Part shown: one piece after another, positions 28,933-37,444 of the stretch | How the letters are laid out: each line of letters starts with the position of its first letter | Numbering within the stretch: the first letter of the stretch is position 1 | Assembly (NCBI GenBank): GCA_013178415.1 | Contig: JABLXA010000010.1 | Coordinates: 1 to 64,000 of the forward strand | Direction: 5' to 3' | Source: Bacillota bacterium | Lineage (GTDB): Bacteria > Bacillota > SHA-98 > Ch115 | DNA length: 64,000 bases | Notes under the pieces: generated by a model | The model's input: the letters and a program-made list of their open reading frames with translations, nothing else | The model's database searches: none | Told to the model about the DNA's origin: nothing | Translations under genes and position numbers: made by a program

Positions 28933-29337
28933 TCAGGATTGCACTCCGTAAGGAATAAAGCCATATTGGGGAAAGTGTTGGTCAAAAGCCACGGCCTTGG
29001 TTATACCTAACCGCTCCATAGCTGCAAAGGTGGTTGCATCGGTGTAGGAAAAGGCCTTGTCGCGGTAAGTAAATATGATTACCCTGGCTTTCTCTTCGTC
29101 TTCTTCTGTGATTCGTTCCACAGGCCAACATAGCCCCTTTAACCAGCCCCTAGCTATCTCTGGGCCTAGTCTACTCATGAGCAAGGCATGACACTCAGCA
29201 ACAATGAAATTCGTAATTACCACCGCGACCTGGTGCTTCGCCAACTCTCTGAATAGGGATATGGCCTGTTGATGGAAGCCGTCGGACCGGTCCAACAACG
29301 CGTAGACTCCGCTTGTATCTATCATTATTTTTTCCAT
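28933..29337 (-). CDS. VapC-type PIN-domain toxin
   Basis: 134 residues with IMIDTSGVYALLDRSD (first Asp), FIVAECHALL (Glu), FSYTDATTFAAMERLG (Asp) and KAVAFDQHFPQYGF (last Asp). This is the full PIN acidic set, closest to the VapC group with long second helices. Expected to be an RNase toxin. Its start overlaps the upstream AbrB-type antitoxin by 13 bp on the same strand. Confidence 0.9.
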   Translation of the reverse strand: MEKIMIDTSGVYALLDRSDGFHQQAISLFRELAKHQVAVVITNFIVAECHALLMSRLGPEIARGWLKGLCWPVERITEEDEEKARVIIFTYRDKAFSYTDATTFAAMERLGITKAVAFDQHFPQYGFIPYGVQS

Positions 29338-29597
29338 CGTTCGACCTCCCCCTCGGCAAGATAATGGTCATGGTTTACGGAGATATCCGTGTAGCCGCTT
29401 GCTCCTGCACCGACTAAACGCCAGATAGGATCATCTGCACTCAAAGGGCGTACTGGCTCGACCTTTCGCAAACGGATCTCGTCGCCTTCCAGATAGATCT
29501 GGATATAGTCACCCTCACGGATGTTCAACCTCCTCCTAATCGAGATAGGGATTGTCAACTGCCCCTTGGCCGTCATTCGCATAAGCTCGTGGCTCAT
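29325..29597 (-). CDS. AbrB-type (VapB) antitoxin
   Basis: 90 residues. MRMTAKGQLTIPISIRRRLNIREGDYIQI is a clear swapped-hairpin AbrB/MazE DNA-binding domain. The tail ending HDHYLAEGEVERWKK is the likely toxin-binding part. GGAGGGAGAAG precedes ATG 29597. A good promoter and an inverted repeat lie directly upstream. Confidence 0.9.
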   Translation of the reverse strand: MSHELMRMTAKGQLTIPISIRRRLNIREGDYIQIYLEGDEIRLRKVEPVRPLSADDPIWRLVGAGASGYTDISVNHDHYLAEGEVERWKK

Positions 29598-29614
29598 CCT
29601 TCTTCTCCCTCCTG

Positions 29615-29662
29615 GTAAGATATTCTTACTTTAAGTATACCATTACCCTGTTGAAGGATCAA
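29615..29662 (-). promoter_or_regulatory. vapBC promoter and overlapping inverted repeat
   Basis: On the minus strand TTGATC (29662-29657) and TATACT (29639-29634) are separated by 17 bp. Just downstream, GTAAGA-TAT-TCTTAC (29615-29629 as read on the plus strand) is an inverted repeat over the expected transcription start, ideal for autorepression. Confidence 0.7.
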
Positions 29663-29737
29663 TACATCATCGCATGTCACAGCCTAAACTCGCCATCAGC
29701 CTCAGAGTATGAGATCATGAATCCGGAGGTGTTTGCT

Positions 29738-30065
29738 ATGCTATTATCCACGACCCCATATATCGAAGGAAGGCCTGTCCGCGAATAGCGAATACCTTGG
29801 CGTTGTGGCCGGAGAAGCTATATATAATGGGCGCCAACATTGTCAGGGATATTTTCGCAAGTATCACCGATATCTTCGGAGGGAGATCAGGCGCTTATGA
29901 GGAGAAGCTTGCGCAAGCCCGCCGCGTGGCGCTCCAGGAAATGGCTGATCAAGCAACCCACCTTGGAGCAAATGCGGTAATCGGTATAGATATCGATTAC
30001 GAAGTCGTCAGGGAAGGAATGCTGATGGTGACCGCGAGCGGGACTGCGGTGCGAATTGACTCGCC
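29738..30065 (+). pseudogene. YbjQ/UPF0145 family gene with two frameshifts
   Basis: GGAGGTGTTTGCT leads into ATG 29738, reading [16 protein letters not shown], the normal start of this family, then hits TAG at 29786. The 7-bp unit GCGAATA is duplicated exactly there (29781-29794); removing one copy restores [11 protein letters not shown] second shift follows in a TATATA stretch near 29822, after which [19 protein letters not shown] and [19 protein letters not shown] continue in the third frame. The family's usual C-terminal ASGTAVRI is reached at about 30060, and then unrelated sequence follows. The intact protein is a small pentameric putative metal-binding protein of unknown role. Confidence 0.8.
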
Positions 30066-30178
30066 ATCCGGACAGTGCTGTGTCGCCTCAGAAATTATAC
30101 GTGACCTGCGTTTTCAGCACGGTGCCTGGCCGGTTGACGGTCATACCAGGGATAGTCCCTCCCGCAAACTCCCCACCT

Positions 30179-30370
30179 TCATCCCCCGAGAAGGCCGTTG
30201 CCGATAAGGATAGCTGCCATCGCTCGCTGAGGAGGATATGGGTCCCTAATGATTTGTTTCGCCGTTGGCTCGGCTGCGCGAGCATTCCCGGCTCCAGCGA
30301 CTGATATAAACAGTAGTGCCGGCAGTAGTGCCAAAAAGATGATTCTGCTCAACCGTAATTTTTTTCTCAT
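30179..30370 (-). pseudogene. N-terminal fragment of an exported protein (LolA/outer-membrane-sorting-like)
   Basis: From ATG 30370 the minus strand reads a clear signal peptide, MRKKLRLSRIIFLALLPA, ending NARAAEP with a signal-peptidase site. TAKQIIR follows, as in the start of LolA/outer-membrane lipoprotein-sorting-like proteins. Similarity ends there and an unrelated tail reaches a stop at 30179. It lies just after the FtsX-type permease remnant, as such genes do in intact operons, so this is the broken third member of that operon. Confidence 0.55.
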
Positions 30371-30393
30371 GCCTGTCTCCCCCAATCCATTAT

Positions 30394-30862
30394 TAAGCCT
30401 GGGCCCTCAAGGCCTGCGTCGGCTCAATCCTGGCGGCACTTCGAGCCGGCCAGTAGACTGATATCAATGTTACAAGGTAAATTTATCGCCCACACCGAGT
30501 CCGAGCTTATCCAGGGTCCTGTAGCCCATAACCGCCCCTCGCTCTCCGGGCTCGAGAAACCGGCCATCCACGAGATAGCGATAAGGCCGTATCATCTTTT
30601 CTTCTGCCGCGGGATCGACCCCCATAGCCATCATGCCCCTGAGCTGCGCTCCCTCGCTCGCCATCGCCCCAAAACGCAAGCGCGGGACGACGTTTTCTAC
30701 GGAATCTATCTGTTTCAGGGCTTCAACCATCGCCTGGTAACCTTCCCCATTGAAACCGTCAACAGGGTAGTTGAGAGAAAGGAGCCTTTCTTTGATCTGA
30801 TATCCCCTGTCGATAATCCGCACATGGCCTGAACCCAGCCTGATGGAGTTATCTGTAAGCAT
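30394..30862 (-). pseudogene. FtsX/MacB-type ABC permease with internal deletion
   Basis: The 30862-30470 frame encodes DNSIRLGSGHVRIIDRGY and later RPYRYLVDGRFLEPGERGAV, the extracellular domain of MacB-like permeases. It ends abruptly at LGVGDKFTL. In another frame, 30463-30394 encodes ISVYWPARSAARIEPTQALR then a stop, the C-terminal end of the same family. The last three membrane helices that should lie between are gone, and the first helix is also missing. Part of another piece (GIDLERDRRVFDLGQYKG) is found upstream in a third frame. Confidence 0.7.
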
Positions 30863-30944
30863 CTCGATAGATCCATCTGCAGTCCCTTATACTGGCCCAG
30901 GTCAAATACCCGGCGGTCTCTCTCGAGGTCGATCCCCACAGCTA

Positions 30945-31208
30945 TTAGCGGGCGTAATCCATGACCATTGGATCGTGGGTGCTGAATATGAACGTCGTAC
31001 CCTTTGTCTCATTCATGTTCCTCATCAAGCCCAGGATTGCCTTTCCCGTCTCCGAATCCAGGTTGGCCGTGGGTTCATCCGCGAGGACGAGATCCGGGTC
31101 CTTTACAAGGGCCCTGGCTATAGCCACCCTCTGTTGCTGGCCTCCAGAGAGATCGCTGGGTCTTCGTCCTTCAAGACCCTCGAGCCCCACGTCAGCCAGG
31201 ATCTTCAT
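30945..31208 (-). pseudogene. C-terminal half of an ABC ATPase (LolD/MacB-type)
   Basis: [19 protein letters not shown] is the signature, [14 protein letters not shown] is Walker B, and [13 protein letters not shown] carries the H-loop. The N-terminal half with Walker A is absent; sequence upstream of 31208 has no similarity. Together with the permease and signal-peptide remnants it marks a decayed lipoprotein-sorting or efflux operon. Confidence 0.8.
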
Positions 31209-31579
31209 AACCCTATTCTACCGGGAATTCTGGAACTATCCGTTGTACTAGTTTCTAACGGCATCCGTGTTCGGGCTCGTTCTAGGGTGGGTCTACTGGG
31301 AGATGGGCTGGAAGCCGCAATCCTCGGACACACCCTTTATGATTTCGTTGCGGTAGTGTGGCTGTTGAGATAGCTCATCCTCGGTGCGCGCCCTCGTCAC
31401 CTCTAACCTCCAAGGCTCATGCCTTTCAGGGTTCCAGGGAACACTTCGACGCCAGAGAGCAGGCTACGCTATTTCGGGGGCTGATGAAGGAAACATGTGG
31501 CAGGTGGCGAATTGTTACCCGAAAGGGGGGTGTTTAGCGTATTCCTAATCGCTGCCCGGCGCGGTGCTTAGAAGTGGTA

Positions 31580-31588
31580 TGGTATAAT
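31580..31588 (+). promoter_or_regulatory. Extended -10 promoter of first AAA-ATPase paralogue
   Basis: TGGTATAAT has a consensus -10 with the TGN extension and no obvious -35. It is 91 bp before the start codon. The second paralogue has the same ATGGTATAAT at almost the same distance (89 bp). Confidence 0.6.
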
Positions 31589-31673
31589 TAACCTGTACGT
31601 GATGGAGTATATACTTGGGTCTAACAGGACAACATGGAAAATCGTATTTATCTAAAGGTGCTCAAGGGAGGGC

Positions 31674-33557
31674 ATGGCAATGGTCGAGGCTGTCGAGGCT
31701 AAGGTATTGCCGGTTGAGGAGCTGGTCTCTGAGGAGGAGTTCACCGACCGGGTGGAGGTGCTGAGGGAGCTCGAGGACTGGTACCGCAATATCAAGCGCA
31801 GGATCTCGAGCAGCCTTGCGCTCATCTCCCCTCGGCGGATGGGCAAGACCACTGTGCTCGACAGGTTGGTCAATATCGTATTCTTCAAAGACTATGACGT
31901 GGCTCCCTTCTACTTCAAGATGAAACGCGAGGAAACCACGCTGCGGAAGTTCCTGCTGGAATACTACACCACATTCTTCAGGCAGTATATTGCATACATG
32001 TTGAAGGATCCCTCGCTCTATAAGAATGAAGAGATGGATCTCAAGAGTCTATTGAATTTACGAACCAACAATGAGAAAGTAAGGTTCATTCAGAAAGAGA
32101 ATCTGAGAAGATTCATCGAGAGATATGAGGAATACGACTGGCAAGACGCCCGTAATCACTGGGAGGCTATGATCAAGACCCCTGAATTTCTTGGTGCGAT
32201 GCTCGGGGTTCATGTGGCAGTTATTATTGATGAATTCCAGGACATGAAGTTCTATGTTTACGATACTGACCAAATCCCACCGGATAAGAGGAACATTCCA
32301 GGATTGATAAACCTCACCGCCACATACGACCGCCAATCCCAGAGCAGGCGTGCTCCCATGCTGGTCGCTGGCTCCGCTGTAACCATGATATTCCGCACCG
32401 TCATGGGTGGGCCCCTTGGAGGGCGCTTTGGCTTTAAGTATTTGAAGCCCATGTCAATCGAGGATGGCGCCACCCTGATGAAGAAGCTCCTCAGGATGCG
32501 AGATTCAGACATCACCGATGAGCTTGCCATTTATTTGAGCTCCAGAGTAAACGGCCACCCTTACTACGTATACTGCTGCGCCGACTCTGACTGCCCCGAC
32601 AAGGATTTCACAATAAAGGAAGGCATCGACAGGGTCATAGAATACGAGGTCACAAGGGGCAAGATATTTGGCTTCTGGGAGACCCACTTTGCGGAGAACC
32701 GGCAGTATATAAATCAGGATAATGACATAGAGCTTGGGAAGAAGATCATCTACTATTTCACCAAGTACAACAACGCCCCTGTAGACATAGAGGAGATAGC
32801 AAATAAGCTCAAGGTGAACAAGTATGCGGTGGAGGAGAAGATAGAAAAGCTCTACCAGGCAGACTTGGTCTACAGAAGCGACTTCAAGTATTACACCTTC
32901 AACGACATCATGCTCATGCGCTACATCCAGCACCGGTATGAGAATGAGCTAAAGGATGTTGAGAAGGTGGATCTCAAGGAGCAGGGAACCTTCAACTATG
33001 TAAAGGGCAAGTTCCTGGAGATGGTGGTCCAGAATGTAATGTCCAGGTTCAACAACGAGGAGCTCGATGGGAGACTCTTCGGCCTCCCTGGAGAGGTTAT
33101 CATAGCTCCCCTCTTCAGGGCACGGGGAGATATGGTCGTGAAGCTTCCCACATCCGGCGAATATCAGGTTGATGCATACGGGGACTATGAGCGGGATGGG
33201 GTAAAGCATATATGGGTGGCGGAGTGCAAGTACCGGAAGGGCGAGCCCATGACCGCCCAGGAGGTAAAGAAAGCCCTTGAGGCAGCGGATGCGCTGAAGG
33301 AGATGCGGAGAGGCCAGGATCTTACGGTATGGCTTGTGTCGACGGGCGGGTTTACAAAGGATGCACTGGCTCTGATAAAAGAGTGTGAGATGCAAGGCGG
33401 TGGCGTGCAGGAGGGCGAGTTGCAAGGTGAGGCGCAAAAGAGCGGGGCAAAGAAGAGAGAGATTCAAAAGAGACGCTGCCTCTTCTCAGGCCAGGATGAG
33501 ATAAACGAGATCGCCAAGCTGTATGGCGTAGGGGTGAAAGTCGTAGAGCTGAAATAA
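31674..33557 (+). CDS. AAA-type ATPase with C-terminal PD-(D/E)XK-like domain, paralogue 1
   Basis: 627 residues. Walker A is ISPRRMGKTTVL at 51-62, Walker B is VAVIIDEFQDM near 181-190, and sensor-like LVAGSAVTMIFR follows, as in the archaeal-type ATPase family (ATPase_2). A winged-helix-like segment (NKLKVNKYAVEEKIEKLYQAD) is in the middle. The last quarter has YQVDAYGDY and WVAECKYRKGE, matching the D...ExK of a restriction-endonuclease-like fold. It differs from its paralogue at 46976-48757 by an extra hydrophilic run of about 27 residues (CEMQGGGVQEGELQGEAQ...) near the end. The role is unknown; a DNA-processing or defence function is plausible. Confidence 0.82.
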   Translation: MAMVEAVEAKVLPVEELVSEEEFTDRVEVLRELEDWYRNIKRRISSSLALISPRRMGKTTVLDRLVNIVFFKDYDVAPFYFKMKREETTLRKFLLEYYTTFFRQYIAYMLKDPSLYKNEEMDLKSLLNLRTNNEKVRFIQKENLRRFIERYEEYDWQDARNHWEAMIKTPEFLGAMLGVHVAVIIDEFQDMKFYVYDTDQIPPDKRNIPGLINLTATYDRQSQSRRAPMLVAGSAVTMIFRTVMGGPLGGRFGFKYLKPMSIEDGATLMKKLLRMRDSDITDELAIYLSSRVNGHPYYVYCCADSDCPDKDFTIKEGIDRVIEYEVTRGKIFGFWETHFAENRQYINQDNDIELGKKIIYYFTKYNNAPVDIEEIANKLKVNKYAVEEKIEKLYQADLVYRSDFKYYTFNDIMLMRYIQHRYENELKDVEKVDLKEQGTFNYVKGKFLEMVVQNVMSRFNNEELDGRLFGLPGEVIIAPLFRARGDMVVKLPTSGEYQVDAYGDYERDGVKHIWVAECKYRKGEPMTAQEVKKALEAADALKEMRRGQDLTVWLVSTGGFTKDALALIKECEMQGGGVQEGELQGEAQKSGAKKREIQKRRCLFSGQDEINEIAKLYGVGVKVVELK

Positions 33558-33627
33558 CGCCAGCTCCCTATCCAAGCCCAAGCCCTCCGGGATGCTAAGC
33601 TCCATCCGCATGAGTCTGTGCTCACTG

Positions 33628-34038
33628 TCACGGTTCCACCCGCACCACGTCGGGGATTCGGTCAAAATCCCGGTCGTAAGAGTAGATGGTCCCCGCTTCC
33701 TGGGAGATGAGCTGTGCAGCCACGAAGGCGTCAGTCCAATCGATGTTGTAGCGCACGTAAAGGCGCAAAGCCAGGAAAACGGCCTCCTTCCCCGAGCAGT
33801 GCAGACCACGCAGGTTCATAATCGGCGTAAGCAGATCGGCGATCTCTGCCTTACTCTGCCGGTAGAACTTCTCCAGGGTCCAGATTACGTCCGCTAACAC
33901 CAGGTCTGGAAGCCAAACCTGTTCCTCGTTGCGCTCCACCTTCTCAAGCAGAGCTGAGCAGGCTTCCGCTTTCTGCGGGTTATCATTGGTCAGGAAGCGT
34001 AGGATGATGTTGGCATCAAGCACGGGTATTTTTCGCAT
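33628..34038 (-). CDS. VapC-type PIN-domain toxin
   Basis: 136 residues from ATG 34038; the frame runs further upstream without similarity. VLDANIILRFLTND (Asp), LADVIWTLEKFYR (acidic), NIDWTDAFVAAQL (Asp) and IYSYDRDFDRIPDV (final Asp) make a complete PIN domain. It overlaps the AbrB-type antitoxin gene by 23 bp. Confidence 0.9.
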   Translation of the reverse strand: MRKIPVLDANIILRFLTNDNPQKAEACSALLEKVERNEEQVWLPDLVLADVIWTLEKFYRQSKAEIADLLTPIMNLRGLHCSGKEAVFLALRLYVRYNIDWTDAFVAAQLISQEAGTIYSYDRDFDRIPDVVRVEP

Positions 34039-34267
34039 TGATACGGTCCTCCATGGCGGCGTGACGGGCTTTCTTAAAGTCCTGAGGGCCGCTGACGGCG
34101 ACCTTCCCGCGCAGGCTGGCAATCCCCTGAGGCGCGAGGGTCACCCGGAAATCGCGCTCCCCCTCAATGAAGCGAAGGTAGGTCCCGGGTTTGATATTGA
34201 ACCGTTTCCGCAACCCCGCCGGAAGCGTGATCTGCCCCTTACTCGAGACTTTGACGATTTCCGACAT
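34016..34267 (-). CDS. AbrB-type (VapB) antitoxin
   Basis: 83 residues. MSEIVKVSSKGQITLPAGLR and KRFNIKPGTYLRF form a swapped-hairpin AbrB domain. The basic C-terminus (KKARHAAMEDRINAKN) probably contacts the toxin. A consensus-like promoter is upstream, and AAAGGAGATG precedes the start. Confidence 0.9.
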   Translation of the reverse strand: MSEIVKVSSKGQITLPAGLRKRFNIKPGTYLRFIEGERDFRVTLAPQGIASLRGKVAVSGPQDFKKARHAAMEDRINAKNTRA

Positions 34268-34314
34268 TCACCACATCTCCTTTACTGTTGCCGCTTTTAC
34301 TTTACCTATACTAT

Positions 34315-34343
34315 ATTATATGACATCCTTAGGGCGATGTAAA
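34315..34343 (-). promoter_or_regulatory. Strong sigma-A promoter of the vapBC pair
   Basis: On the minus strand TTTACA (34343-34338), a 17-bp spacer and TATAAT (34320-34315). It lies 48 bp before the antitoxin start. GTAAAG occurs twice between the -10 and the start codon and could be an operator. Confidence 0.75.
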
Positions 34344-34574
34344 CGTCTCGAGTTGGTTCACTTAAAATCCAAACGAGACGTAATCGTTGTCGCACGCAAG
34401 AATCCAAACGAAATAGTAGGCTATAAGGGGGAAGGCGGGGTATAAGGGGAACATCCGGGACAGGCCCCCGGCGCCATAGAGCTCGAAACGAATAGCAGGG
34501 AAGCGTGGTTAGGCGGAGAATTATATACAATATTTCTCGATGCCGTACATAGACTCAAGGGGGCATAGCTGGTG

Positions 34575-35504
34575 ATGGATGTTTTTAAGCTGCGCGACAG
34601 TCTGGTGGCAGATTATGGCCATTATGTGCGTAGTTTTATCCACATTCAAGACGAGAGGATCCAGGAGATGGTTGGGCGGGCACTGGAAGAAGGATTGCTT
34701 TGGCCAGACCCGCTAATTCAGCTCAACCCGTCTTTTGAACCCGGCGAGTCCATCGATGAATTAGTAGAAAGCGGCATCCTCCACCCCGAATGTGGCCGCA
34801 TCTTTCGCCTAAAGAAAGGTGAGGGCAGTACGGGGAAACCGCTACGCCTCCACAGGCACCAGGCGGATGCCATCAAGATCGCGCGGACCGGGGCCAATTA
34901 CGTTCTGACGACCGGCACCGGCTCGGGCAAGAGTTTAGCCTATATTATTCCCATGGTCGACTGGGTGCTTCGTCGAGGCCCCGGGCGAGGGATCTAAGGG
35001 CTTGTGGTCTATCCCATGAACGCCCTGGCCAACAGGCAGTTTGGGGCACTCGAGAAATTCCTCAATCAGGGAGACCCTGATGGCAAAGGACCTGTCACAT
35101 TTGCGCGCTATACCGGCCAGGAGGACGCCGCCGAAAGAGAACGGATCCTCACGAATCCGCCGGATATTCTTCTTACGAATTACGTCATGCTTGAGCTCAT
35201 CCTTACACGGCCTGATGAAAGGAAACTGGTTCAGGCTGCGCAGGATTTGCGTTTCCTGGTTTTGGACGAGCTACATACCTACCGGGGCCGTCAGGGGGCG
35301 GACGTGGCGATGCTGGTCCGTAGGGCCCGGGATGCGTTTGCCGCCGAAATCCTCCAGTGCGTGGGCACCTCTGCAACCCTGGCGGGGCCGGGTGCGTTTG
35401 ATGAGCAGCGGGACGAGGTCGCCCGTGTGGCTTCGCTGATGTTCGGCGCGTCTATGAAGCCTGAGCATGTCATCAGCGAGACTCTCAGGTATGTTCACCC
35501 TTAA
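34575..35504 (+). pseudogene. DEAD/DEAH-box helicase, interrupted and truncated
   Basis: The first part carries motif I, TTGTGSGKSLAYIIP, and ends with TAA at 34995. In the same frame it continues LVVYPMNALANRQFGALEKF (motif Ia), ILLTNYVMLELIL, FLVLDELHTYRG (DE-x-H) and CVGTSATLAG (SAT). Thus one stop codon splits a helicase between motifs I and Ia, consistent with a CAA-to-TAA change. After ISETLRYVHP the frame ends at 35504 and the second RecA domain is missing, with a VapBC pair next. The N-terminus resembles large helicases of defence islands (YprA/DrmA-like), which normally exceed 1000 residues. Confidence 0.85.
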
Positions 35505-35562
35505 TATTTGATATAATACAAGTAAGAAAAATAGAGAATGTAAAGAATCGGGGTGATGTCCG

Positions 35563-35841
35563 ATGTTTGACCTGGCGAAGGTCAGTTCCAAAGGACAGGT
35601 TACTATTCCGGTCGATATCAGGAGAAAGCTTAAGCTCAAGGAAGGAGACAAGGTGCTGTTCATGGCGGAAGGAGACAGGGTGTTTCTAGCAAATGCCTCA
35701 TTGGTAGCGCTCAAAGACATGCAGCAGGCCATGAAGGGCCTGGCAGAGAAACAGGGCCTGGTATCGGAAGCTGATGTCTCCAGACTGGTAAAAGAGGTTC
35801 GGAAGGAGCTCTGGGAACAACGTCATGAGGGTAATGATTGA
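35563..35841 (+). CDS. AbrB-type (VapB) antitoxin
   Basis: 92 residues. MFDLAKVSSKGQVTIPVDI and RRKLKLKEGDKVLF form a standard AbrB swapped-hairpin domain; the C-terminal helix (MKGLAEKQGLVSEADVSRLV) is the likely toxin-binding part. TATAAT lies at 35512, but the -35 is unclear. It overlaps the toxin gene by 17 bp. The pair sits exactly at the broken end of the helicase gene. Confidence 0.9.
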   Translation: MFDLAKVSSKGQVTIPVDIRRKLKLKEGDKVLFMAEGDRVFLANASLVALKDMQQAMKGLAEKQGLVSEADVSRLVKEVRKELWEQRHEGND

Positions 35842-36232
35842 CACTAACGTGCTCATATCAGCACTCCTATTCCCCGAGTCTCGGCCGGCGGCACTGGTAG
35901 CACTGCTGGCCGAGGAACATACTATTGTGTTGTGTACTCAGGTAGTTTTGGAGCTCCGCAAAGTCTTCCGTCGGAAATTCCCAGACAGATTGCTAAATCT
36001 TGAACGCTTTCTATCGGAGTTTGCATTTGAATTGGCTTATACGCCCGAAAATGGTGTTTCTCTTGGTCATCTTCAGATGAGAGATAAGGCCGATTTGCCA
36101 ATATTAGCTTCTGCTATCCTGGCTGACGTTGATGTGATTATAAGTGGTGATCAAGATTTCTTGAGCCTTAGCCTGGAAAGGCCGGAGATACTCACGGTGA
36201 ATGAGTTCCAAGAGCGATATGGGGGTAGTTGA
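35825..36232 (+). CDS. PIN-domain toxin (PIN_3/COG1569-like)
   Basis: 135 residues. MRVMIDTNVLISALLFPESRP, LELRKVFRRKFP, RDKADLPILASAILA and VIISGDQDFLSL are the conserved parts of the COG1569-type PIN group, with all acidic residues. Expected to be an RNase toxin neutralised by the overlapping AbrB-type gene. Confidence 0.9.
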   Translation: MRVMIDTNVLISALLFPESRPAALVALLAEEHTIVLCTQVVLELRKVFRRKFPDRLLNLERFLSEFAFELAYTPENGVSLGHLQMRDKADLPILASAILADVDVIISGDQDFLSLSLERPEILTVNEFQERYGGS

Positions 36233-36552
36233 GCCTCATGGTTTTAAATGAAGTTTGTTTGAGCCATACAGGCAGTTTGCCACTGACCAGCACGCATTCG
36301 ATCGCCTGATTGCTATCGCCGTTCTAGCTTGGAATGCCGCCTTGCTCGATGAAACGGACAGCCGCGATTTGATAGATCAAGCCGTGGAAGCAGGCATATA
36401 ACACGATGATAAGCAGGTCCGGGCAGAGGCGCAGCAGATCATCACGAGCTGATTGAACGCAAGAAACGGCATTTCCCCGAATGCAACCGGTTTGTTCTCG
36501 ACTACCATGTATCAGAAACTCAAGACCGCCTTCACTTATCCGTCGTATCAAT
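36233..36552. other. Degraded sequence between VapBC and XRE-ImmA remnant
   Basis: On the plus strand, pieces such as FDRLIAIAVLAWNAALLDET and RDLIDQAVEAG can be read in different frames between stops. They look like a decayed gene for a small protein, but I do not recognise the family. Confidence 0.35.
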
Positions 36553-37260
36553 TCTATAGGAAGGAGGATCAGGCAGGCGAGGGTTGCGTGCGGCTTGTCC
36601 ATGCGTGAGCTTGCTGGTAAGATCGGCGTGTCGCCCACAGCGATTGCTAAGTATGAACACAATGAAATCTTGCCGCGTCCGTCCGTGCTGCTCGTCTTGC
36701 CCGTGCACTCGGAGTGGATACCGGTTATTTCTTCCGCAGGATGCAGGTGGAGCTGTGTGCTCCTGCATACCGTAGACATGCTCGCTTCCCCATCAAGATT
36801 CAGCATTCCATCGAAGCCATCGTGGCGAACGTGCTGGAGAACTACTTGACGGTTGAATCTCTATTCCCCGAGGGAAAGCGTGTCCAGTTTGATGTGCGGC
36901 TCGATCCTGTGGTCTCGGTTGACGAGGCCGAGAAGGCGGCGGAGTCCTACGCATCTTGACCTAGATGAATTAATGATCTTGAAACAGGAATACGGGGTAA
37001 GTATGCAAGCATGGGCGAGACGCGCTTACGATCTGGGCGTCATCTCTCAATACGTTTACAGGAAGACCTGCCAGGAGTTTAGCAGGATGGGATGGCGTAA
37101 AGAAGAGCCCGGAGATCAATTACCAGAGGAATCGCCTCTCAGGATTCTCCTCCTGGTTCGTCAGGCGCTAGCCGAGAACCTTGTCTCCAAGGCGACGGCG
37201 AATGAGTTGCTTGGGAAAGAGCCCCGCAAGAGAGTTAGAGCCTCCGAGAAGAGGCTTCGC
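36553..37260 (+). pseudogene. XRE-HTH/ImmA-IrrE-type regulator with peptidase domain deleted
   Basis: A helix-turn-helix (RQARVACGLSMRELAGKIGV and TAIAKYEHNEILPRPSVLL) is read first. A frameshift follows, and TGYFFRRMQVELCAPAYR continues to DEAEKAAESYAS, then a stop at 36957. In a third frame LDELMILKQEYGVSMQAWAR through EFSRMGWRKEEPGDQ gives the C-terminal end of the same family. In intact members about 90 residues with the zinc-peptidase motif HExxH lie between those last two parts; here they are absent. Such proteins normally cleave a repressor to switch on mobile elements or stress genes. Confidence 0.75.
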
Positions 37261-37444
37261 GCCGCGGCCGACAGCCTAGCTACGAAATATGAGTCCGATA
37301 GGGACCTTGTGCACTTCAGTGTGGCTGACGATCCCGAGTTCGACAGTGACAAGGCACAAAGAGGATGGAGATCGATCCGAGGGCGAGATACCGCCCGGCC
37401 TATTCATTAGTCAGAATCCTAACTTAAGAATAGATGCTGGAATT

